Source of the DNA: Ga0077536 sp043744805
Lineage (GTDB): Bacteria; Pseudomonadota; Gammaproteobacteria; Ga0077536
Assembly: GCA_043744805.1 (NCBI GenBank)
Contig: JAYTTZ010000297.1
Location: forward strand, 1 to 14,932
Length of the DNA: 14,932 bases
Direction: 5' to 3'
In this document: one piece after another, positions 1-4,369 of the stretch
Layout of the letters: every line of letters begins with the position of its first letter
Numbering within the stretch: the stretch's first letter is position 1
Program-made: the position numbers and the translations under genes
Notes under the pieces: model-generated
Database searches by the model: none
Told to the model about the DNA's origin: nothing
Seen by the model: only the letters and a program-made list of their open reading frames with translations

Positions 1-136
1 AGCCTTATGCCTACCTGCGACGCGTGTTCACTGACTTGCCGAGGGCGACGACGGTTGAGGACATCGAGGCGCTGCTACCCTGGGCTTAGCCCAACTGCCG
101 ACCTGTTGGCAATGACGGGGTTGATGGAGCGCTTAC
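1..136 (+). mobile_element. Right end of an IS66-family insertion sequence (continues off the left edge)
   Basis: This segment holds the 3' end of an IS66-type transposase gene, a short non-coding tail and a terminus. The tail ends in GGAGCGCTTAC at 126-136. Its reverse complement, GTAAGCGCTCC, fits the GTAA-type tip usual for IS66-family ends, so the element boundary is placed at 136. Bases 137-144 (gaagttct) would be one copy of the 8-bp target duplication typical of the family. The partner copy is off the window, so this cannot be confirmed. The element abuts the remains of a gene-cassette region. Confidence 0.8.
3..89 (+). CDS. tnpC: IS66 family transposase (TnpC), C-terminal end, partial
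   Basis: Reading from position 3, the frame gives PYAYLRRVFTDLP, then RATT, then VEDIEALLPWA and a TAG stop at 87-89. This is the conserved C-terminal signature of the large IS66 transposase, which normally reads close to PYAYLRHVL.LP.A.TVEDIEALLPW. The catalytic DDE core lies off the left edge. The 47 bp between the stop and the IS tip at 136 is normal for the family. Identification rests on the last 28 residues only, but that stretch is distinctive. Whether the complete element is intact cannot be judged from here. Confidence 0.85.
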   Translation, partial: PYAYLRRVFTDLPRATTVEDIEALLPWA

Positions 137-170
137 GAAGTTCTGGCGCTGAATCGATCGCGAGCTCGAG

Positions 171-302
171 TTATGGAAGCGAAGCCGTCGAGTCGACATA
201 AATCGCATAGTAGCCAGGCCCATCCGGCACCACCTGTGCTGCAATACATGCGGGACTCATCGGTCCCTCAATGAGGGTTTCGGGGTCGGCGTAGCGCGTC
301 AT
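171..302 (-). CDS. Short cassette-borne hypothetical protein (probably truncated)
   Basis: This 43-residue ORF starts with ATG eight bases inside the DNA that follows the degenerate attC core at 310-316, where a gene-cassette ORF is expected to begin. The product includes VVPDGPGYYAIYVDSTASLP and then stops. The segment GPGYYAIYVD resembles the N-terminal part of small proteins with a GIY-YIG-like opening, but no catalytic residues follow, so no function is assigned. The stop is 35 bp from the IS66 tip, so the gene looks shortened by a nonsense change or by events around the IS insertion. A longer frame beginning at 407 only translates the attC site and should not be used as the start. Confidence 0.4.
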   Translation of the reverse strand: MTRYADPETLIEGPMSPACIAAQVVPDGPGYYAIYVDSTASLP

Positions 303-309
303 TCGTGCC

Positions 310-378
310 GCCTGACGCGCCGATGGGCGGCGCCAGAGTGCGCAGCACGGTGGCGTCCGCTCCAACGGCTGGTTAGGC
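310..378 (-). repeat. Integron attC site with degenerate core
   Basis: On the minus strand the 69-bp site opens with GCCTAAC (378-372), a perfect inverse core RYYYAAC, and closes with GTCAGGC (316-310). That final core differs by one base from GTTAGGC, the exact complement of the opening motif. Inside, GCCGTTGGAGCGGACG pairs with the complement of CGCCGCCCATCGGC, leaving an unpaired A. Such an extrahelical base is the strand-selection feature of attC hairpins. Length, symmetry and position at the head of a small ORF all fit. The change of GTT to GTC affects the recombination triplet, so the site is probably impaired. Confidence 0.65.
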
Positions 379-406
379 GTAGCATTTGTGGCCTGAAATT
401 TAGACA

Positions 407-423
407 AAGCTGTTGATCAGCTT
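407..423 (-). terminator. Weak terminator-like hairpin after the ParB-like cassette gene
   Basis: On the minus strand AAGCTG and CAGCTT form a perfect 6-bp stem around the loop ATCAA, followed by TTGTCTAAATTT. The hairpin lies 55 bp beyond the stop of the gene ending at 478. The tail is T-rich but interrupted, so termination strength is doubtful. Confidence 0.3.
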
Positions 424-477
424 AGCTTCTGCGATGCCCACGCACTCGGCGACTAAGCCGATGCTCCACCGTGCGGG

Positions 478-870
478 TTAGCAGCTGTATATATTGAAGT
501 ACGGGCGAATTGAAACAGGGAGTGCTATGTAACCCATGGCAGCAGCCAAGTAGTACCGGTGGAATCCGTCCCGGACCCGGTATCTAGTCCCGACGCCCGG
601 TGGCATGTCGACTTCAATTGCAGGAAGCGGACAATTCGTCCGGAATGCGTTGAGTATGGATTGAGAACGGTCGCAGTCCAGGCCTACGACTCCAGTGTTT
701 CGAACTGGCGGATCGATCTCGGCGAACGACAGTTGGGATACAGGCCATTCCTCGTTTGGCACGAAATGAAAACACATAGACGAGGGAGCGAAGCCCTCCA
801 CTCTCGCAGTAGCTAGCCATGCGTCCGGGACCTCAATTACGACCGAGTGGCCCGGCACGGTGCTAAACAC
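478..870 (-). CDS. Gene-cassette protein with a ParB/sulfiredoxin-like DGFHR motif
   Basis: This 130-residue ORF starts at a GTG five bases from the attC core at 875-881, a typical position for the first codon of an integron cassette gene. No Shine-Dalgarno sequence precedes it. The C-terminal half carries PAIEVDMPPGVGTRYRVRDG followed by FHRYYLAAAMGYIALPV. This matches the pattern of the ParB N-terminal/sulfiredoxin-like fold (I.V....Y.V.DG.HR..AA...G...IPV), where the DGxHR segment binds nucleotide or DNA in family members. The first 70 residues are not recognised. The fold call is moderately supported; a DNA-binding, nuclease or other role is not shown. It could be one of the orphan ParB-like proteins common in cassettes. 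No signal peptide or membrane segment is visible. Confidence 0.7.
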   Translation of the reverse strand: MFSTVPGHSVVIEVPDAWLATARVEGFAPSSMCFHFVPNEEWPVSQLSFAEIDPPVRNTGVVGLDCDRSQSILNAFRTNCPLPAIEVDMPPGVGTRYRVRDGFHRYYLAAAMGYIALPVSIRPYFNIYSC

Positions 871-874
871 AGCG

Positions 875-942
875 CTCTAACGCCGCGATTCAGCGGCCGA
901 GCGCGCAGCGCGAGGACCGTCCACTGGAAGCGCTTGTTGGGC
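875..942 (-). repeat. Integron attC recombination site
   Basis: On the minus strand this 68-bp site starts with GCCCAAC (942-936), a perfect RYYYAAC inverse core six bases after the stop of the upstream ORF. It ends with GTTAGAG (881-875), a core that matches GTTRRR. Internal arms GCGCTTCCAGTGG and CCGCTGAATCGC pair imperfectly with displaced bases, as L'' and L' boxes do. The last six core bases belong to the next cassette in a real array, which explains the imperfect match between the two ends. Position between two co-oriented ORFs, length and symmetry make this a convincing attC. Confidence 0.8.
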
Positions 943-947
943 AGCAC

Positions 948-1325
948 TTACTTCAGTGATTTCCGACATTCTGCTGAGGTTTGGTAGACGAGCCCAGTCT
1001 TGGGCGAGATATGCACGCCATAGTTTATGTCGTAGTTCATCGGGTGCGCCTTTCCCGGAACGACGACTACACACCCGAAGTACAGCACAGCATACAACTC
1101 GTTTTTTATATTGGAATTGTGAAAGCCCACCACTGTGTCGGTGCCGCCGACGTCCTTGATGCCGACTTCAAGAGTGGAGCCGAACTCGTATGTGCAGTAT
1201 CGGCCGTTGTTCGGCACTTGCTCGCACTTGGTTCCCTCCAGCGCCCGTTGAAATAGATTGTCCTGAAGGGATTGCGCGAATGCGGTGGAGGGGAGCAGCG
1301 CTAACAACAGGATCAAGTTACGCAT
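948..1325 (-). CDS. Gene-cassette secreted hypothetical protein
   Basis: This ORF encodes 125 residues and starts with ATG preceded by GGAG at a 5-base spacing. The first 18 residues form a clear Sec signal peptide: MRN, then a leucine-rich core LILLLALLPS, then a cleavage-like AFA before QS. The mature protein of about 107 residues is probably periplasmic or exported. It has four cysteines, in the contexts GTKCEQ, GRYCTY, FGCVVV and SAECRK, which could form two disulfides. I do not recognise the family. The stop is six bases from the attC at 875-942, so this is the cassette gene belonging to that site. Small exported proteins of unknown function are common in chromosomal cassette arrays. Confidence 0.65.
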   Translation of the reverse strand: MRNLILLLALLPSTAFAQSLQDNLFQRALEGTKCEQVPNNGRYCTYEFGSTLEVGIKDVGGTDTVVGFHNSNIKNELYAVLYFGCVVVVPGKAHPMNYDINYGVHISPKTGLVYQTSAECRKSLK

Positions 1326-1440
1326 GTGGTCTCCATATCTTTGTGCCGCTCAATTCTATCTATACGGCCAAAACGGCGTGATTAATCGCCGCAGATCTGC
1401 CGTATAACGGGATTGACCGGCTGGCAGGTTCTTGTCTTGT

Positions 1441-1704
1441 CTAGACTACGGTAAAGGAATTGTCGTCAAACTTCCGGGAGCCCTGCGGCATGGATGCCAA
1501 ACCCCGCTTGCTCGACCAGTGGCTCTTGCTCAGGGTGGCCCAGGCGGCGGGCAGGGTGGCTTGCACCCAGGACGGCACATCGGCCGGGAAGAGTGCCCGT
1601 GCCCGGTCGTAGCTGCCAGCATCACCTTCGGCATGGAACCAGCTGGCGGCGGTCAGGTCGGCGCAGATCTCGCCTTCGAAATGGATCTCGCGGTGCAGCG
1701 TCAT
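1441..1704 (-). pseudogene. hsdR: Truncated N-terminus of type I restriction endonuclease subunit R
   Basis: The first 62 or so residues include MTLHREIHFEGEIC, then YDRARALFPADVPSWVQAT, then LPAAWATLSKSH. They look like the N-terminus of the HsdR-type restriction subunit, whose full protein is about 1,000 residues with a nuclease and SF2 helicase motor. From about position 1518 downward the reading departs from that family (WSSKRGLASMPQG and on) and stops at 1441 after 87 residues. No PD-(D/E)xK or helicase motif is present, so the enzyme cannot function. The start overlaps the stop of the PIN toxin gene as ATGA, so it was the third gene of that operon. The break probably marks a deletion or recombination joint with the cassette region. 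Family assignment is from memory of the N-terminal pattern. Confidence 0.65.
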
Positions 1705-2123
1705 GGCGCGTGGCGGGTACAGAATTCGGCCGGCGTCAGGATGGGGTATCGGTCGGCCAGCGCGAGCAGGTCCTTGTCACCGGTGACCAGCACTTCAGCG
1801 CCAGATGCCAGCAGGGCAGCCAGGACGGGTTCGTCCAATACATCGCGCACACCCGCCTCAGCAGCACTCGACAGGGCGAGAAGATCGGGCCTGACGATGT
1901 CCGCACTGAAGGCGAGGCGCTCGACGAGGTCGCGGATGTCATCAGCCGACAAGGCCATGAATGGCTGCAGCCTTGGCAACACGCGCTCGCACTCGGCCAG
2001 GATCCAGGGTGACAGCACCACGTCCAGTGCGCCGCTGTTCCACGCGGCCACGATGCGGCCGGGTGGCCCCGACGGATAGGCCATGCCGGCCACAATGACG
2101 TTGGTGTCCAGCACTACCCGCAT
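1701..2123 (-). CDS. PIN-domain toxin of a type II toxin-antitoxin pair
   Basis: The 140-residue product is a single PIN domain, a metal-dependent RNase fold used by VapC-like toxins. Acidic positions expected for the active site are visible: D6 in VVLDTNVIV, E44 in ILAECERVL, D97 in VLDEPVLAALL, and D116 with D118 in LVTGDKDLLAL. The last motif is typical of the subgroup annotated as putative toxin component, PIN family. Length is normal and the domain looks complete. The gene begins six bases after the antitoxin stop, and its own stop overlaps the hsdR remnant start (ATGA), so the pair once travelled inside a restriction-modification operon. Target RNA is unknown. Binding by the upstream antitoxin is inferred from gene order. 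Confidence 0.85.
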   Translation of the reverse strand: MRVVLDTNVIVAGMAYPSGPPGRIVAAWNSGALDVVLSPWILAECERVLPRLQPFMALSADDIRDLVERLAFSADIVRPDLLALSSAAEAGVRDVLDEPVLAALLASGAEVLVTGDKDLLALADRYPILTPAEFCTRHAP

Positions 2124-2129
2124 GGCGGG

Positions 2130-2525
2130 TCAGCGAGCGCGTTTGCGGGTTGCGCCGGATTTTCCAGTGGCGACGGGGGGCGACTTAGCGGAGCCGCTTA
2201 CCGGCCCGGCACGCTTCGCAGGCCGGGCCTTGCCGGCAGCAGCAGCCTCGGCCTTCAGTTCCTGCCGCACGGCCGATACGGCCGCATCGATCTCGGCCAA
2301 CCCGACTTCTTCAGGGACACCCTCGTAGGCCTTTGCAATACGGGCGGACAGCGCGTCGAACCGGTCCTGCATGCGCCGGATTCGCTCGAACAGGGCCGCG
2401 TCCACCAACGCTGCCACCGGCTTGCCATCCTTCGTGATCACGATGCTGTCGCGGCGGTACTGCACGCGGTTGAGCATGTCGCCCAGGTTCTGGCGCAAAG
2501 TGACGGCGGTGGCTTCGGTGATCAC
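2130..2525 (-). CDS. Phd/YefM-family antitoxin with a basic C-terminal tail
   Basis: The 131-residue product starts at GTG (2523-2525), supported by GGGAG about seven bases upstream. Residues 1-50 have the Phd/YefM fold signature: VTLRQNLGDMLNRVQYRRDS, then IVITKDGKPVAALVD. That domain dimerises and binds the operon promoter. Residues 50-95 (FERIRRM through AVRQELKA) are helical and would wrap the PIN toxin. The last 36 or so residues are rich in Ala, Lys, Arg, Pro and Ser, and are longer than in a standard antitoxin of about 80-90 residues. This tail may add non-specific nucleic acid binding, which is inference. A 15-bp palindrome lies just upstream (2538-2552) as a likely autoregulatory operator. 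Confidence 0.8.
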   Translation of the reverse strand: MITEATAVTLRQNLGDMLNRVQYRRDSIVITKDGKPVAALVDAALFERIRRMQDRFDALSARIAKAYEGVPEEVGLAEIDAAVSAVRQELKAEAAAAGKARPAKRAGPVSGSAKSPPVATGKSGATRKRAR

Positions 2526-2537
2526 GGCAAGCTCCCA

Positions 2538-2552
2538 TGACCGATATGGTCA
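2538..2552. promoter_or_regulatory. Palindromic operator candidate of the toxin-antitoxin operon
   Basis: TGACCGATATGGTCA is a perfect 5-bp inverted repeat (TGACC/GGTCA) around a 5-bp centre. It ends 13 bp upstream of the antitoxin start codon. Phd/YefM antitoxins repress their own promoters by binding such palindromes, so this is the probable autoregulatory site. No convincing -35/-10 pair could be assigned around it. Confidence 0.5.
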
Positions 2553-2732
2553 GTATGGTAGAACTTAACACGAACTGGGCGGCGAAGGGGCCTGTTCGTC
2601 CACTCGCGCCACGGCTTGCTTGGAACCCTTCATGGTCACCTTGTTGAACATCACGGTGTTCGGCTTGGTCAGACTCGCGACGGTGAGGTCGGCGCTGGTT
2701 CCGGGGTTTCTGCGCTTGGCTTTCAGATCGCA

Positions 2733-2865
2733 CCAGTCCGGGACATCACCACGCACTACTCGGAGCCTGAGCTCGAAGAGCTGATAGAAGCGGCGAACAG
2801 GGTCTGCGTCGATAAGTCCCGCACTGGTTGTGCTGCGCAAGCGCACGGCCGGAGCAAGATCTTGA
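2733..2865 (+). pseudogene. C-terminal remnant of a tyrosine integrase, frameshifted
   Basis: In the plus frame from 2733 the product reads PVRDITTHYSEPELEELIEA then ANRVCVDKSR. This matches the C-terminal tail of tyrosine recombinases of tRNA-inserted phages and islands (THYS..ELEELIEAANRVC..KSR). After SR the reading jumps to the +1 frame, where LVVLRKRTAGARS and a TGA at 2863-2865 complete the usual tail. A small indel near 2823 therefore broke the gene. The catalytic R-H-R-Y region is absent; nothing upstream of 2733 continues the homology. The scrap ends 26 bp from the encoded CCA of tRNA-Met, as expected for an element that used this tRNA as its attachment site. The bases from 2565 to 2732 hold nothing I recognise. 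Confidence 0.65.
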
Positions 2866-2891
2866 TTTCTCTTTGAAATCAGGGAGGAAAT

Positions 2892-2968
2892 TGGTGGCTA
2901 CGGGTGGGCTCGAACCACCGACCTCAGCATTATGAGTGCCGCGCTCTAACCAGCTGAGCTACGTAGCC
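2892..2968 (-). tRNA. tRNA-Met (anticodon CAU)
   Basis: The minus strand folds as a complete 77-nt tRNA including an encoded CCA. The acceptor stem is GGCTACG (2968-2962) paired with CGTAGCC (2902-2896), followed by the discriminator A and CCA (2895-2892). The D arm reads GCTCAGCTGGTTAGAGC. The anticodon loop CTCATAA carries CAT in the middle. The T arm GGTGGTTCGAGCCCACC has the invariant TTCGA core. The acceptor starts with paired G-C rather than the mismatch of initiator tRNA, so this is the elongator type, although a CAU tRNA modified to read AUA cannot be fully excluded. The integrase remnant abutting its 3' end marks it as an island insertion site. Confidence 0.93.
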
Positions 2969-3021
2969 GACCTGTCGAGAAGTAGCGTCGTCAGGCCTCG
3001 CGGGGTAGAGGTGGACTGGCC

Positions 3022-3098
3022 GACTCAGGCGGTATTTGGAGTCGTCGGGCTGAGCGTCCGACGGTGCTTCCGAATTGCCGGAAGCGGCCATACCGGCC
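3022..3098 (-). other. Run of four adjacent hairpins in the leader of tRNA-Met
   Basis: Between the promoter at 3118-3146 and the tRNA lie consecutive inverted repeats. They are GGCC/GGCC at 3086-3098, CTTCCG/CGGAAG at 3067-3084 (loop 6), GTCGG/CCGAC at 3044-3062 and GACTC/GAGTC at 3022-3043. A CCGAC segment could pair with either of two GTCGG copies on the minus strand, so alternative folds are possible. This may be a processed tRNA leader, a small RNA or chance structure in GC-rich DNA. No known RNA family is recognised. The whole 3,0xx block from 2969 to 3167 has no convincing protein gene. Confidence 0.3.
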
Positions 3099-3117
3099 TG
3101 TTGAATAGAGGCGCGGG

Positions 3118-3146
3118 ATTGTCTTGGCTGCTTCCTTGCCTGTCAA
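3118..3146 (-). promoter_or_regulatory. Sigma70-type promoter reading toward tRNA-Met
   Basis: On the minus strand a perfect -35 box TTGACA (3146-3141) is followed after exactly 17 bp by GACAAT (3123-3118), a 4-of-6 match to TATAAT. It lies just beyond the crp stop and points to the tRNA, which would have a leader of roughly 140 nt. The -35 box sits inside a 16-bp perfect inverted repeat (TTGCCT, 4 bases, AGGCAA at 3136-3151), which could be an operator or a hairpin at the end of the crp transcript. Confidence 0.55.
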
Positions 3147-3167
3147 GGCAATAGTGCGCCGCCGGCT

Positions 3168-3809
3168 TCAGCGGACGCCGTAAACCACGATGGTTTTACC
3201 CGTGACCGAGACGAGGTTCTGCTCTTCCAGGGCTTTCAGCACGCGTCCCGCCATTTCACGCGAGCAGCCGACGATGCGACCGAGCTCCTGGCGGGTCACG
3301 CGAATCTGCATGCCGTCCGGATGGGTCATGGCATCGGGCTCGCGACACAGGTCGAGCAGCGTGCGGGCGACGCGACCGGACACGTCCATGAAGGCCAGGC
3401 TGCCGACCTTGAGGTTCATGCGCCGCAGGCGGTTCGCCAGCTGGCTGGCAATCGCGAAGAGCAATTCAGGGAACACGGTGGGCAGGGCACGCACCTTGTC
3501 GTAGGGAATATGCGCAATCTCGCAACTCGTCCTTGCCCGCACCATCGCACTGCGGCTGAGGGACTCGTTGAAAAGGCCGATCTCGCCGAAGAAGTCACCC
3601 GGATTCAGGTAGGCCAGCACGAGGTCGCGGCCGTCCTCTTCTTCCAGCAGGACGGTGACCGATCCTTTCACCACGTAGTAGAGCTCCTTGGAAGGATCTC
3701 CCTGGCGGATGATGACGCTCTTGGGGGTGAAGGTCCGGCGCTGGCAATGCGACAGGAAGTTACTCACGGCAATGCTGGCAGCCTGCATCGGTAGCGGTGC
3801 TAGGACCAT
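3168..3809 (-). CDS. crp: CRP-family cyclic-nucleotide-type transcription regulator
   Basis: The 213-residue product aligns along its length with CRP/Vfr, which are about 210-214 residues. Residues 15-130 form the cyclic-nucleotide fold, including YYVVKGSVTVLLEEEDGRD and LNPGDFFGEIGLF with the phosphate-binding G75-E76 and R86-S87 (SRSAMVRA). The helix C positions equal to E. coli T127 and S128, which contact adenine, are M131 and N132. The HTH is TRQELGRIVGCSREMAGRVL (172-191), with the R184-E185-R189 set that reads TGTGA-type half sites. The start at 3809 is chosen because AAGGAG precedes that ATG by about 9 bases and the protein then matches the family; an upstream ATG at 3911 would add 34 unsupported residues. 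It diverges from the OsmC gene as in E. coli crp-yhfA. Likely a global regulator; the ligand is uncertain. Confidence 0.93.
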   Translation of the reverse strand: MVLAPLPMQAASIAVSNFLSHCQRRTFTPKSVIIRQGDPSKELYYVVKGSVTVLLEEEDGRDLVLAYLNPGDFFGEIGLFNESLSRSAMVRARTSCEIAHIPYDKVRALPTVFPELLFAIASQLANRLRRMNLKVGSLAFMDVSGRVARTLLDLCREPDAMTHPDGMQIRVTRQELGRIVGCSREMAGRVLKALEEQNLVSVTGKTIVVYGVR

Positions 3810-3943
3810 TTTTTCTTCTCCTTGGCGAGGTTTGCCCGGGATTACGACCCGATAGGAACTGAACGGTTTCGTGACCGGGCCCCCGGCCGGGTAAAGTGTA
3901 GGTTCGTTCATTCTGCGCCCCCGTTCAAACAGGTAAAGTCGTG

Positions 3944-4369
3944 ATGAAAGCTTCGATCAAATGGTTGGACGGCGTGTCGTTCGTTGGTGAATCCGAAAGT
4001 GGCCACGCCGTGGTCATGGATGGTCCGCCGGATGCCGGTGGCCGCAACAGCGGCATGCGGCCCATGGAAATGGTGCTCGTGGGCATGGGCGGCTGCACCG
4101 CCTTTGACGTGATCACCATCCTGCAGAAAGCTCGCCAACCGGTAAGCGACTGCCGCGTCGAGCTCAGCGCCGAACGCGCCGACGAGGTGCCCAAGGTCTT
4201 TTCCCGCATTCATGTCCATTTCATCGTGAGCGGAACCGGGCTCAAGCCTGCGCAAGTGGAACGGGCCGTCAAACTCTCCGCCGAGAAATACTGCTCGGCG
4301 TCAATAATGCTGGGGAAAACCGCCGTCATTACCCACGATTTCGAAATCATCGAGCCCCCTACGCCGTAA
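3944..4369 (+). CDS. yhfA: OsmC family protein, YhfA-like
   Basis: The 141-residue product is a full OsmC-like domain. It begins MKASIKWLDGVSFVGESESG, contains MRPMEMVLVGMGGCTAFDVI and VERAVKLSAEKYCSASIML, and ends near IITHDFEII-like text (VITHDFEIIEP). The two cysteines, in GGCTAFDV and EKYCSAS, sit where OsmC/Ohr enzymes carry the peroxidatic pair used to reduce organic hydroperoxides. YhfA-type members, which this resembles most, have the same positions but a poorly known role. ATG at 3944 is preferred over the GTG at 3941 because family members start with M.A..KW; AGG at 3931-3933 gives a weak ribosome site. It diverges from crp, and the 134 bp between the two starts should contain both promoters, though no consensus CRP box was found. 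Its 3' end overlaps the converging PAS gene by 11 bp. Confidence 0.9.
   Translation: MKASIKWLDGVSFVGESESGHAVVMDGPPDAGGRNSGMRPMEMVLVGMGGCTAFDVITILQKARQPVSDCRVELSAERADEVPKVFSRIHVHFIVSGTGLKPAQVERAVKLSAEKYCSASIMLGKTAVITHDFEIIEPPTP

Noticed and set aside
421..460. GCTTAG/CTAAGC inverted repeat between the ParB-like ORF and the left attC
   Set aside because: The short arms enclose an unpaired 27-base stretch and no attC cores are in place, so it is neither a good attC nor a terminator.
1402..1408. GTTATAC (minus strand) as a third attC core upstream of the secreted cassette gene
   Set aside because: It breaks the GTTRRRY pattern at one base and no matching inverse core or paired arms are found on its far side.
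2565..2846. Minus-strand 93-codon frame upstream of the antitoxin
   Set aside because: It runs antisense to the integrase remnant and has no recognisable features; the plus-strand reading is the meaningful one from 2733 on.
3810..3911. Upstream ATG for crp
   Set aside because: The extra 34 residues have no CRP counterpart, and AAGGAG sits correctly before the ATG at 3809.
3810..3943. CRP-binding box or clear -35/-10 in the crp/yhfA divergent region
   Set aside because: No TGTGA-N6-TCACA-like site was found and the candidate hexamers have wrong spacing (14, 19 or 22 bp).
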